From NCBI GenBank assembly GCA_964547415.1, contig CAZJNX010000055.1:1-24307 (forward strand): a DNA stretch of 24,307 nucleotides, written 5' to 3'. Below are positions 7,191 through 15,373 of this stretch, piece by piece (the stretch's first letter is position 1; every line of letters begins with the position of its first letter). The DNA comes from CAZJNX01 sp964547415. GTDB lineage: Bacteria > Pseudomonadota > Alphaproteobacteria > Rhizobiales > Amorphaceae. A model generated the notes under the pieces. The model was given only the letters and a program-made list of their open reading frames with translations. It searched no databases and was not told the DNA's origin. Position numbers and translations under genes: made by a program.

Positions 7191-7223
7191 GCAAGGCGTC
7201 TTTCAATTCGTGAAGACGCCTGC
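7191..7223 (+). terminator. Hairpin between the SDR and the ABC transporter genes
   Basis: GCAAGGCGTCTTTCA and TGAAGACGCCTGC form an inverted repeat around ATTCG. The 9-bp core, AGGCGTCTT with AAGACGCCT, is perfect, and single-base bulges allow extension. It starts one base after the SDR stop codon. There is no T-run, so it may be a weak terminator, an mRNA-stability hairpin or a palindromic protein site. It would let the transporter be expressed at a different level from the SDR. Confidence 0.5.
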
Positions 7224-7310
7224 CATCATGCAGGAGAGACCGGCCACCACCCCGGAAGCGGGCGGGGCCGTCTTGGGGAAACGCGAACGAGAACGAGGGA
7301 GGGGTACGAC

Positions 7311-8546
7311 ATGGCCGCAACCACCCGCAGGACCGTCCTCAAGGGCGGCACGGCGCTCGCGGGCGCCGCCGCGCTCGGCTTTCCGGGGATCCTGCGCGCC
7401 CAGGACGCCATCGTCATCGGCCACCTGACGCCGATGACCGGCTTCCTCGGCGCCCTCGGCGAGTACGCCGTCCTCGGCATCCGCATGGCGGAGGAGGAGA
7501 TCAACGACGGCGGCGGCGTCCTCGGCCGGCCGATCGACGTCCTGTCGGAGGATTCCATCAACCCGGACACGGCGACCACCAAGGCCCAGCGCATGCTCGA
7601 GCGCGACGGGGCGGTCGTCCTTCTCGGCGAGATTTCGTCGGCCTCGGCGCTCGCCATCTCCCAGGTCGCGGCCCGCAACGAGAAGCTGTTCATGAGCGTC
7701 GGCGCCCGCTCCGACACCCTGCGCGGCAAGAACTGCAACAAGTACATGTTCTGCGTCGATATCCCCAACACGGTGATGGTCAACACCGTGGGCGGGGCGC
7801 TCCTGCGCGACGGGATGGTCGAGGGCAAGCGCTTCTTCACGCTCACGGCCGACTACGTGTTCGGCCACGACCTCCTGCGCGCCGCCAAGCAGTTCTTCGA
7901 CGCCCACGGCGCCGAGCTCGTCTCCGACGAGCTGGTGGCGACGGACGTGACGGACTTCAGCCCGTACCTCATCAAGATCCGGCAGGCGCGGCCCGACGTG
8001 GTGTGCTCGAACCTTGCGGGCAACCAGGTCACCAACCTCATCAAGCAGTACGCCGAGTACGGCCTGCCCTTCCCGATCGTCGGCTTCAACCTCAACACCG
8101 CCGACGCCTGGGCCGCGGGCGAGGGCAACCTGCAGGGCACCTGGCCGACCGTCTGGTACCACACCCTCGACACCCCGGGCTCGCAGGCGTTCGTGAAGAA
8201 GTTCGAGGAGCGCCACGGCCAGCCGCCCGACAACCACGCCTGGATCAGCTACGTGTCGCTCAAGATCATGGCCGACGCCATGAACGGCGCGAACTCCACC
8301 GACACGGCCGACCTCATCGCCTACCTCGAAGGCGGCGCCGAGTTCGACATCCTGAAGGCGCGCAAGGCCCACTTCCGCGCCTGGGACCACCAGCTCATCC
8401 AGGAATCCTACCCGTTCTCGGTGAAGCCGGCCGGCGAGGTCGCGAACGAGTGGGACGTGATGGAGCTCGGCGCGGCCGTTCCGGGACCCGACCAGCCGCT
8501 CGAGAGCATCTATCCGACGAAGGAGCAGAACCCCTGCTCGCTCTGA
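7311..8546 (+). CDS. ABC transporter substrate-binding protein, Liv/amide type, Tat-exported
   Basis: The protein is 411 aa; GGGAGGGG lies shortly before the ATG. The N-terminus has a twin-arginine signal: RRTVLKGG followed by a hydrophobic stretch and a likely cleavage after GILRA (about residue 30). The mature protein begins with IVIGHLTPMTGFLGALGEY and continues with EEINDGGGVLGRPIDV, typical of Peripla_BP_6 proteins. These capture amino acids, amides, urea, aromatic acids and other small organics in the periplasm. It heads a Liv-type operon with the permease at 8630 and the fused protein at 9502. Given the surrounding SDRs, aldehyde dehydrogenase and ThDP enzyme, the ligand is probably not a branched-chain amino acid. 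Confidence 0.92.
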   Translation: MAATTRRTVLKGGTALAGAAALGFPGILRAQDAIVIGHLTPMTGFLGALGEYAVLGIRMAEEEINDGGGVLGRPIDVLSEDSINPDTATTKAQRMLERDGAVVLLGEISSASALAISQVAARNEKLFMSVGARSDTLRGKNCNKYMFCVDIPNTVMVNTVGGALLRDGMVEGKRFFTLTADYVFGHDLLRAAKQFFDAHGAELVSDELVATDVTDFSPYLIKIRQARPDVVCSNLAGNQVTNLIKQYAEYGLPFPIVGFNLNTADAWAAGEGNLQGTWPTVWYHTLDTPGSQAFVKKFEERHGQPPDNHAWISYVSLKIMADAMNGANSTDTADLIAYLEGGAEFDILKARKAHFRAWDHQLIQESYPFSVKPAGEVANEWDVMELGAAVPGPDQPLESIYPTKEQNPCSL

Positions 8547-8629
8547 CCGGCTGAGGGGGGCGGCGCGCCCGCCCCTCTCCCTCCTCGGGCCTTCGCGGGC
8601 TCTTGCCCGCCACCAGTCCGGTGCCCCGA

Positions 8630-9505
8630 ATGCAGCTCGTCTTCCTGCTCGAGCAGGTCGTCAACGGCCTCGTCCTCGGCGGCTACTATCTCCTGATCGC
8701 GCTCGGCCTGTCGCTCATCTTCAGCGTCGGCGGCGTCGTCAACCTCGCCCACGGCGCGTTCTACGCCCTCGGCGCGTACCTCGCGATCGAGATCCGGGAG
8801 TTCGTGGGCTTCGCGCCCGCCGTCGTCCTTTCGCCCGCCCTCGTCGCGATCCTCGGGATGGCGTTCGAGCGGTTCATCCTGCGCCGCTTCTACCGGGAGG
8901 ACCCGATCCTCTCCCTCCTCGTCACCTTCGGCATCGCCATGGTGGCCGAGCAGGTGATCCGCATGATCTGGGGCGCGGCGCCCATCCCGGTCTCGATCCC
9001 GGGCGAATTGCGCGGCCCCGTCCTCATCGGCGACTTCCTGTTCTCCCGCTACCGCCTCACGCTCCTCGCCGTCGTGGTCGTGGTGCTCGCGGGGATCTGG
9101 CTCCTCCTCAACCGGACCTCGTTCGGGCGGGTGGTGCGCGCCGGCATCCAGAACCCGGACATGGTGGCCGCCCTCGGCATCCGCCTCCAGCCCTACATGA
9201 CGGCCGTCGTGATGCTCGGCGTCGCGACGGCCGCCCTCGGCGGGGCCCTGTTCGCGCCCATCGCCACCGTCCACCCGGCGATGGGAGCGGACATCCTCGC
9301 CGTCGCCTTCGTGGTGGTGGTGATCGGCGGGCTCGGCTCGTTCTGGGGCGTTGTGCTGGCCGCCCTCCTCGTCGGGGTCGTGCGCGGCATCACCATCCAC
9401 TTCGTCCCCGCGGCGGGCGAAGCCTCCATGTACGTCCTGATGCTCGTCGTCCTCCTCCTGCGCCCGCGCGGGCTCCTCGGCGAGCGCATCGAGAAGTTCG
9501 AATGA
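8630..9505 (+). CDS. ABC transporter inner-membrane permease, LivH type
   Basis: The protein is 291 aa from ATG 8630. Upstream in-frame TTG 8603 and GTG 8621 are possible but have no better ribosome site. ATG 8630 gives the family's usual N-terminus (MQLVFLLEQVVNGLVLGGYYLL). The protein is polytopic with about eight hydrophobic segments. Family signatures include ALGLSLIFSVGGVVNLAHGAFYALGAY near the N-terminus, the cytoplasmic coupling segment TSFGRVVRAGIQNPDMVAALGI, and VVIGGLGSFWGVVLAALLVGV near the C-terminus. It should pair with the LivM-like part of the next protein to form the translocation path. The ATG of the next gene overlaps its stop codon (ATGA at 9502), so the two are translationally coupled. 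Confidence 0.9.
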   Translation: MQLVFLLEQVVNGLVLGGYYLLIALGLSLIFSVGGVVNLAHGAFYALGAYLAIEIREFVGFAPAVVLSPALVAILGMAFERFILRRFYREDPILSLLVTFGIAMVAEQVIRMIWGAAPIPVSIPGELRGPVLIGDFLFSRYRLTLLAVVVVVLAGIWLLLNRTSFGRVVRAGIQNPDMVAALGIRLQPYMTAVVMLGVATAALGGALFAPIATVHPAMGADILAVAFVVVVIGGLGSFWGVVLAALLVGVVRGITIHFVPAAGEASMYVLMLVVLLLRPRGLLGERIEKFE

Positions 9506-12027
9506 ACGCCGTTATCGCCCGGAACCGCCCGCTCCTCGTGGGCGTCGCGGCGCTCGTCGTCCTGCCGTTCCTGCTGCCCGCCCTCGGCCTCACGGTGACG
9601 GCCGCGACGATGGTGGTGATCCTGTCGATGGCGGCCCTCGGGCTCAACCTCCTCGTCGGCTTCACCGGCCTCGTCTCCTTCGGCCACAGCGTGTGGTTCG
9701 GCGTCGGCGCCTATGCCGCCGCCATCGCCCAGCTCGAGTGGTTTCCGGGTCAGGTCGTCCTGCCGATCCTGTTCGCGATCCTGCTGGTGGCGGCCGCCGC
9801 GCTCGTCACCGGCGCGCTCTTCCTGAGGCGGCGGGGCGTCTACTTCGCGCTGATGACGCTCGCCCTCGTCGCCCTCACCTACACCGTCGCCTTCCGCTGG
9901 ACCGAGCTCACCGGCGGGGAGGACGGGCTCGGCGGCCTCGTGCGCGGCACCCTCGGGCCCGTCGACCTCGAGGTGTCGGAGAACTACTACGTCTTCGTCG
10001 CGGTGGTGGCACTCCTCGTCCTCTACGCCCTCCAGCGCGTCCTCTCCTCCCCCTTCGGCCACGTCCTCGTCGCGATCCGGGAGAACCATGAGCGCGCCAC
10101 CTTCCAGGGCTACCCCGTCCAGCGCTACAAGCTCGCCGCCTTCGTGCTCTCGGCCGCCGTCACCGGCCTCGCCGGCGCGCTGTCGGGCTTCCTCCACTAC
10201 ATCGTGACGGCCGAATCGGTGTCGATCGAGCTGTCGGGCGAGCTCCTCGCCATGGTGGTGATCGGGGGGATGCACAACATCCTCGGGCCCACCATCGGCG
10301 TCGTCTTCTACGTCGTCTTCCGGGAGTTCCTGTCGATCTGGACGGCCGACTGGCTGTTCTGGTTCGGCCTCGTGTTCGTGGGCTTCATCCTGTTCTCGCC
10401 GGAGGGAATGGTCGGGATCTGGGAGAAGGTGCGCCGCCGCCTTCGCCCGCCGCCCGAGACGGCCGCCGCCATGGCCGCCCGCCGCATCCACGAGGGGATG
10501 CCGCTGCCGGCGTTCCTCGCCCCGCCCCCCCGCGTCGGCACCGTCCTTAACGTCGCGTCCGTGTCGAAGCGTTTCGGCGGCATCCGCGCCGTCTCGGACG
10601 CATCCCTCACCGTGAACGCGGGCGAGATCCACGCCCTCATCGGGCCGAACGGGGCGGGCAAGACCACCCTGTTCAACATCGTGTCCGGCATGTTCCGGCC
10701 CGATGGCGGCAGCGTCAGCCTCGCGGGCGAGCGGCTCGACGGGCGCCCCGCCCACGCGATCGCCGCGCGCGGCCTCGCCCGTTCCTTCCAGATCACCAAC
10801 CTCTTCGGCGCGCTCACCGTCTACGAGAACCTGCGCCTGTCCGTGCAGGCCCGCCACGCCGCCCGCTTCGACCCGTGGCGGGACGCGGACGCCTACCGGG
10901 AGATCCACGAGGAGACGGAGGAACTCGCCCGCTTCCTGGGGGTCACGGGCATCGAGCACGTCCTCGGGAGGGACCTATCCTACGGCGGCCAGCGCCTCGT
11001 CGACCTCGGGATCGCGCTCGGTGCCAAGCCCGGGATCCTGCTCCTCGACGAGCCGCTTGCGGGTCTCGCCGCCGCCGAGCGGGCTCGCGTCGCCGACCTC
11101 ATCCGGCGCATCGCCGAGACCGTCCCCGTCCTCATCGTCGAGCACGACATCGACCGCGTCCTCGCGTTCTCCACCTGCGTGACCGTCATGAACGACGGCG
11201 CGGTCCTGATGACCGGGACGCCGGACGAGGTGCGCGCCGACCGCCGCGTCCAGGAGGTCTATACAGGGACCGGCAAGCCGCCCGCCCGCGGCAGCGTCTC
11301 GGCCGCCGCCGGCCGCCCCGTCCTCACCCTGACGGACGTGAACAGCTTCTACGGCAAGAGCCACATCATCGACGACGCGTCCCTCGAGGTGGCGGACGGG
11401 GAGATCGTCGCCCTCCTCGGCCGCAACGGGGCGGGCAAGTCGACCCTCCTCAAGACCATCGCGGGCCTCGTCCCGGCAGCGTCGGGAACGATCGCCTTCG
11501 GCGACACGACGATCTCCGGGCTGCCCGCGCCCGACATCGCCCGCCTCGGCGTCGGCTACGTGCCCCAGGGCCGCGGCCTCTTCGCGGGCATGTCCGTGCG
11601 CGACAACCTCGCCCTCGGCCGCCTCGCCCGGCCCCACGACGGGTCCACCGGCGTCGTCTGGGACGAGGAGCGCATCCTCTCCTTCTTCCCGCGCCTCGCC
11701 GAGCGGATGGACGTCGCGGCCGACTACCTGTCGGGGGGCGAGCAGCAGATGGTGGCGGTCGCCCGGGCGCTGTCGGGCAACGTGCGCCTCCTCCTCCTCG
11801 ACGAGCCGTTCGAGGGCCTCGCCCCCGCGGTCGTCCTCGAGCTCTTCGACGTGTTCGACCGGCTGCGTGGCGAGGTCTCCATCCTCATCGTGGAGCACAA
11901 CCTCGACCTCGTGCTCGCCCTCGCCGACCGGGTGTACGCCCTCGAGCGCGGGGCGGTGTTCCACGAAGGGCCCGCGAAGGCCCTCCTCGAGGATCTCGAC
12001 TACCGGAAGGAGATTCTCTGGCTGTAG
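9502..12027 (+). CDS. LivM-LivG-LivF fusion: ABC permease joined to two ATPase domains
   Basis: One 841-aa frame contains three proteins that are usually separate. Residues 1-310 are a LivM-type permease (MAALGLNLLVGFTGLVSFGHS, coupling loop AIRENHERATFQGYPV). Residues about 347-590 are a LivG-type ATPase with Walker A GPNGAGKTT (381-389), signature LSYGGQR (492-498), Walker B ILLLDEP (512-518) and the switch His in IVEHD. Residues about 607-841 are a LivF-type ATPase with Walker A GRNGAGKST (640-648), signature LSGGEQQ (743-749) and Walker B LLLLDEP (763-769). Linkers are at about 311-346 (Pro/Ala/Arg-rich) and 590-606. All motifs look intact, so the fusion should be active. With the LivH partner it would make a four-domain importer from two membrane polypeptides. 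Convergent with the aldehyde dehydrogenase gene. Confidence 0.93.
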   Translation: MNAVIARNRPLLVGVAALVVLPFLLPALGLTVTAATMVVILSMAALGLNLLVGFTGLVSFGHSVWFGVGAYAAAIAQLEWFPGQVVLPILFAILLVAAAALVTGALFLRRRGVYFALMTLALVALTYTVAFRWTELTGGEDGLGGLVRGTLGPVDLEVSENYYVFVAVVALLVLYALQRVLSSPFGHVLVAIRENHERATFQGYPVQRYKLAAFVLSAAVTGLAGALSGFLHYIVTAESVSIELSGELLAMVVIGGMHNILGPTIGVVFYVVFREFLSIWTADWLFWFGLVFVGFILFSPEGMVGIWEKVRRRLRPPPETAAAMAARRIHEGMPLPAFLAPPPRVGTVLNVASVSKRFGGIRAVSDASLTVNAGEIHALIGPNGAGKTTLFNIVSGMFRPDGGSVSLAGERLDGRPAHAIAARGLARSFQITNLFGALTVYENLRLSVQARHAARFDPWRDADAYREIHEETEELARFLGVTGIEHVLGRDLSYGGQRLVDLGIALGAKPGILLLDEPLAGLAAAERARVADLIRRIAETVPVLIVEHDIDRVLAFSTCVTVMNDGAVLMTGTPDEVRADRRVQEVYTGTGKPPARGSVSAAAGRPVLTLTDVNSFYGKSHIIDDASLEVADGEIVALLGRNGAGKSTLLKTIAGLVPAASGTIAFGDTTISGLPAPDIARLGVGYVPQGRGLFAGMSVRDNLALGRLARPHDGSTGVVWDEERILSFFPRLAERMDVAADYLSGGEQQMVAVARALSGNVRLLLLDEPFEGLAPAVVLELFDVFDRLRGEVSILIVEHNLDLVLALADRVYALERGAVFHEGPAKALLEDLDYRKEILWL

Positions 12028-12050
12028 GGCCGGCCTGTTCTTCGAGCGTC

Positions 12051-12116
12051 GCGCCGGGTGCGGGCCGCGTCAAGGGACGCTTCGCTTGAACCCTTGACCC
12101 GGCCCGCACCCGGCGC
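12051..12116. terminator. Long bidirectional hairpin between convergent genes
   Basis: GCGCCGGGTGCGGGCC (12051-12066) is the exact reverse complement of 12101-12116. Inside it GTCAAGGG (12069-12076) pairs with CCCTTGAC (12091-12098), around a 14-nt loop. The total stem is about 25 bp with one C-C mismatch. It lies 23 bp past the fusion gene and before the end of the convergent aldehyde dehydrogenase gene, the expected place for a shared terminator. No T-run follows on either strand. A second small hairpin (CCGGC-ggaat-GCCGG, 12136-12150) followed by CTTTCTC may help on the plus strand. Confidence 0.7.
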
Positions 12117-12214
12117 ACTTCCGAAAGTGTCGGCTCCGGCGGAATGCCGGCTTTCTCGTCTCACCAGCGGAATGGGACAAGGCGTTGCGGCCTCGGGGAG
12201 GCGTCGCGGCCTGC

Positions 12215-13669
12215 CTATTTCCCGGGAACCGGGGTGATCGTGACGATCTTTTCTTCCGACATCTCGCGCATGGCGTAGCGCGGGCCCTCCCGGCCGAAGC
12301 CCGACGCCTTCACCCCGCCGTAGGGCATCAGGTCAACCCGGGAGGAACAGGTGTTGTTGATGTGGACGCCGCCCACCTCGAGGCGGCGCGCGGCCGTCAT
12401 CGCCCGGTCGATGTCGCGGGTGAAGACGCCCGTCGCAAGGCCGTAGGGCGTCGCGTTCACCTTATCGATCGCCTCCTCGAACGTGTCGAACGGGACGATC
12501 GAGACGACCGGGGCGAAGATCTCCTCCGTCAGCACGCGCTGGCCTGCCGGCACGTCGACGAGGATGGTGGGCTCCATGACGCTCTTCTCGCGCCTTGCGC
12601 CGGTGAGGGCGCGGGCACCGGCCGACAGCGCCTCCTCCACCCATCGTTCGGCGCGCGCGGCCTCCTTCTCGGCGATCATCGGGCCCACCAGCGTGTCGGG
12701 CTTGCGGTTGTCGCCGAAGGGCATCGTGCGCGTCTTCTCAACGAGCCGCTCCGTCGCCTCGGACAGGATCGACCGGTGAACGAGGAGCACCTGGATGGAG
12801 GTGCACACCTGGCCGGCCTTCCGGAACGAGGCGTCGGCGATGAGCGGGATCGCGGAGGAAAGGTCCGCATCGTCCATCGCGACGGTGAAGGCGATGCTGC
12901 CGAGCTCGAGCTGCGTCCGGCGCAGCCCCGCGCCGGCCTGGATCTGGAGGCCGACGTCGGTGGAGCCGGTGAAGGTGAAGAAGCGCACCCGCTCCTCGGC
13001 GAGGAGCGTGGGGCCGACGACGGCCCCGCTCCCCGGAATGAAGGCGACGAGGCCGGGCGGCACGCCCGCGTCGAGCATCAGCTCCACCACGAGGGAGCCC
13101 GTCAGCGGCGTGTGGCCCGCAGGCTTGAGGAGCACCGCGTTCCCGGCACCGAAGGCGGGCGCCACCTTGTGGAGCACCGTGTTGAGGGGCGAGTTGAAGG
13201 GGGTGATCGCCGCGACGACCCCGACCGGGGAGCGCATGGTGAAGGCGAGGCGGCCGGTCTGGCCCGGCGCGCCCGTCATCGGCACCATCTCGCCGTCCTC
13301 GAAGCGGCGCGCCTCCTCGGCCGACACGAGGAGGGTCTGGACGGCGCGGGAGACCTCGCGCGTGGCGTCCGCCCGGGTGAAGCCGCTGTCGATCACGATG
13401 GCGGAGGCGAACGTCTCCGTGCGCTCCTTCAGGAGGCGCGCGGCCTCGGCGAGGATCTCCGCCCGTTTCCACGGCTCCGGGGCGCCCGCGCGGGCGGCGG
13501 CGTCGCACGCGGCGACGGCGGCGGCCACCTCCTGCGGGCCCGCGGCGGCCATCTCCGTCACCGTCTCGCCGGTGAACTTGTCGAGGACGGGGGTGGTGCG
13601 GCCGGGGCGGACCCATTCACCCGCGACGAACAGGTCGGTCCGGCCGGGGATCTCGGCGATCGTGTCCAT
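12215..13669 (-). CDS. NAD(P)-dependent aldehyde dehydrogenase
   Basis: The protein is 484 aa; GAGGAG lies 8 nt before the ATG. All catalytic elements of the ALDH superfamily are present: Asn159 (TPFNSPLN), the cofactor Lys182 (LLKPAG), the FTGSTDVG loop (233-240), general base Glu255 in LELGSIA and nucleophile Cys289 in KAGQVCTS. The Ser/Ile after LELG (usually LELGGxxP) is a subgroup feature seen in many catabolic ALDHs. It oxidises an aldehyde to a carboxylate in the cytoplasm. It is divergent from the gntR gene (124-bp gap), so GntR is the natural candidate regulator. Within the island it could oxidise an aldehyde released by the ThDP enzyme, which is inference. The substrate is not readable from the sequence. 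Confidence 0.93.
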   Translation of the reverse strand: MDTIAEIPGRTDLFVAGEWVRPGRTTPVLDKFTGETVTEMAAAGPQEVAAAVAACDAAARAGAPEPWKRAEILAEAARLLKERTETFASAIVIDSGFTRADATREVSRAVQTLLVSAEEARRFEDGEMVPMTGAPGQTGRLAFTMRSPVGVVAAITPFNSPLNTVLHKVAPAFGAGNAVLLKPAGHTPLTGSLVVELMLDAGVPPGLVAFIPGSGAVVGPTLLAEERVRFFTFTGSTDVGLQIQAGAGLRRTQLELGSIAFTVAMDDADLSSAIPLIADASFRKAGQVCTSIQVLLVHRSILSEATERLVEKTRTMPFGDNRKPDTLVGPMIAEKEAARAERWVEEALSAGARALTGARREKSVMEPTILVDVPAGQRVLTEEIFAPVVSIVPFDTFEEAIDKVNATPYGLATGVFTRDIDRAMTAARRLEVGGVHINNTCSSRVDLMPYGGVKASGFGREGPRYAMREMSEEKIVTITPVPGK

Positions 13670-13710
13670 TCTCTTTCTCCTCGGGGCGACGTGCGCTTCT
13701 AGCTGGCGCG

Positions 13711-13739
13711 TTGAACGGGACCGGGCGCTCTTCTAGGCT
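13711..13739 (+). promoter_or_regulatory. Promoter candidate TTGAAC-N17-TAGGCT for gntR
   Basis: TTGAAC (13711-13716) and TAGGCT (13734-13739) are separated by exactly 17 bp, matching the alphaproteobacterial housekeeping promoter pattern. The expected start site lies about 45-50 nt before the GTG of gntR. TTCTAG occurs twice in this gap, at 13697-13702 and 13731-13736 (34 bp apart). The second copy overlaps the -10, so the pair may mark an autoregulatory site. Confidence 0.55.
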
Positions 13740-13793
13740 CGCCCGGCCGGAGGGGGCTGCGGCGGGCGAGGACGGGGAGGCGAGCGGCCGGTC

Positions 13794-14540
13794 GTGGCAG
13801 GGAGCGGGCGGAAGAAGGCCGGGAACGGGGGCGCGGCGGCGGCCCGCGGCGCGGACGAGGCGCCGGCGGGGGAGGGGCGGCGGGCCACCGTCTACGAGGA
13901 GATCCGCCGGGCGATCCGGGCGGGCGAGCTCGTGCCCGGCAGCCGCGTCCGCGAGAGCGAGATCGCCGCACGCCTCGGCGTCAGCCGCACGCCGGTGCGC
14001 GAGGCGGTCCTGAGGCTCGAGCAGGACGGGCTCCTCACCTACGCCCCGCGCCAGGGCCTCACCGTCGCCGCCCTCGGCTACCAGGCGGTGATCGAGCTCT
14101 ACGCCATGCGCGAGGTGTTGGAGGGGACGGCCGCCCGCTTCGCGGCGAGCCACGCCTCCCTCGTGGAGGTGGAGACCCTGCGGGAGATGCTGGAGGCCGA
14201 GCGGGGGCTCCCCGCGGGCGACGCGGCCCGCGCCTCGGCCCTCAACCGCCAGTTCCACCAGGTGATCTACTATGCGGCGCACAACCGCTTTCTCCTGAAG
14301 TCGCTCAACGCGCTCGCCGATTCCATGATGCTCCTGGGCGAGAGCACCCTCGCCGTCCCCGGCCGCCACGACACCGCCCTCGAGGAGCACGACGCGGTGG
14401 TGGCCGCCATCGCGGCCCGCGATCCCGACGCGGCCGAGCGGGCGGCCCGCGCCCACATCCGCGCCGCCCAGCGCCACCGCCTCAAGATGATCATCGCCGC
14501 CGGCGAGGCGCCCGAAGGCGGCGCTTCCGGAGCGGGCTGA
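13794..14540 (+). CDS. GntR-family regulator, FadR/FCD subgroup
   Basis: The protein is 248 aa from a GTG start; GGGAGG lies 13 nt upstream, longer than ideal, but no better start is visible before the conserved domain. The first 30 residues are low-complexity. The winged HTH occupies about residues 32-95 (VYEEIRRAIRAGELVPGSRVRESEIAARLGVSRTPVREAVLRLEQDGLL). The FCD ligand domain covers about 97-235 (MREVLEGTAARFAA; LNRQFHQVIYYAAHN; EEHDAVVAAIAARDPDAAERAARAHI). Candidate metal ligands are His155, His199 and His221, with Asn151 where many FCD proteins have Asp. FCD regulators usually sense small carboxylates or sugar acids. It is divergent from the aldehyde dehydrogenase and convergent, with only 13 bp between them, with the atypical SDR. 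Confidence 0.92.
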   Translation: MAGSGRKKAGNGGAAAARGADEAPAGEGRRATVYEEIRRAIRAGELVPGSRVRESEIAARLGVSRTPVREAVLRLEQDGLLTYAPRQGLTVAALGYQAVIELYAMREVLEGTAARFAASHASLVEVETLREMLEAERGLPAGDAARASALNRQFHQVIYYAAHNRFLLKSLNALADSMMLLGESTLAVPGRHDTALEEHDAVVAAIAARDPDAAERAARAHIRAAQRHRLKMIIAAGEAPEGGASGAG

Positions 14541-14553
14541 CCGGCGCGCGCGG

Positions 14554-15327
14554 TCACGGCCGGGCGCCGATGCCGCCGTCCACGTTGACGACGCTGCCGC
14601 TCACGTAGCCGCAGCGGGGAGAGGCGAGGAACGCGATGGTCGCCGCCACCTCCTCCGGCTCCGCGGGGCGGCCGAAGGGCTGGGCCGAGACGAGTTCGGA
14701 CCAGCGCTCCGGATCGCCGAAGCGCCTTTCCGCCTCCTGCCGCCACAGGGTGCGCGCCCGGTCGGTCGCCGTCATGGACGGGTTGACGCCGAGGATCCGC
14801 ACGCCCGAGGCGGGGCTCTCCGCGCCGAGCGCCCGCGTCATGGCGATGAGGGCGGCGTTGGCGCCCGTGAGGGCGATGACGGCCGCGTTCACCCGCTCCC
14901 CCGCCATGCCGATGACGTTGACGATGACGCCCGAGCCCCGCGCCGTCATCTGCGGACGGAAGGCGGCGATCATCCGCAAGTATCCGAAGACCTTGAGCTC
15001 CCAGCCCTCGCGGATGCGCTCCACCCCGAGCTCCTCGAGGGTGCCCGGCGGGACGGCGCCCGCGCAGTTGACGAGGATGTCGACGGGCGGGGCGGCGCCT
15101 GAGAGGCGGGCGGGCTCGTCCGGGCCCGCAAGGTCGGCGGCGAGGGTCGTCACGGTGGCGCCCGTCGCCCAGCGGATCTCCCCGGCCGTCGCCTCCAGCG
15201 CCTCCGCACCCTGGGCGACGAGGACGAGGGACGCGCCCTCCCGCGCGAAGGCGAGCGCCGTCGCCTTGCCGATGCCCCGGCTCGCGCCCGTCACGAGGGC
15301 CGTCTTTCCGTTCAGCTGAAGGTCCAT
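14554..15327 (-). CDS. SDR-fold protein lacking the catalytic tetrad
   Basis: The protein is 257 aa; the start at 15327 is preceded by GAGG 6 nt away. The fold signals are classical: TGASRGIG (13-20), NCAG (87-90), a C-terminal VSGSVVNVDGG. However, where SDRs carry Asn, Ser, Tyr and Lys, this protein has Lys112 (ELKVFGY), Ile139/Gly140 (VNVIGMAG), Leu153 and Asn157 (LTGANAALIAMTRAL in place of YxxxKAAL). The cofactor site appears intact, so the protein may bind NAD(P) but cannot use the standard SDR proton relay. I recall similar SDRs with the LKVFGY and GNAALMAFTRALG signatures in other alphaproteobacteria, so this is probably a conserved subfamily rather than a broken gene. It is divergent from the sugar-transport operon. 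Confidence 0.88.
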   Translation of the reverse strand: MDLQLNGKTALVTGASRGIGKATALAFAREGASLVLVAQGAEALEATAGEIRWATGATVTTLAADLAGPDEPARLSGAAPPVDILVNCAGAVPPGTLEELGVERIREGWELKVFGYLRMIAAFRPQMTARGSGVIVNVIGMAGERVNAAVIALTGANAALIAMTRALGAESPASGVRILGVNPSMTATDRARTLWRQEAERRFGDPERWSELVSAQPFGRPAEPEEVAATIAFLASPRCGYVSGSVVNVDGGIGARP

Positions 15328-15373
15328 GGATCGCCTCGGATGCGTGGTCGCCCGCCCCGGGGCGCCTTTCGTC

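Noticed and set aside
7311..12027. Branched-chain amino acid transporter livKHMGF as a functional assignment
   Set aside because: The family fold is clear, but this family carries many substrates and the neighbours are not amino acid genes; gene symbols were left empty.
14538..14556. TGACCG-N7-CGGTCA palindrome spanning both stop codons of the convergent gntR and SDR genes
   Set aside because: Short arms with an alternating GC loop; likely arises from two facing TGA stops in GC-rich sequence. Too weak to call a terminator.
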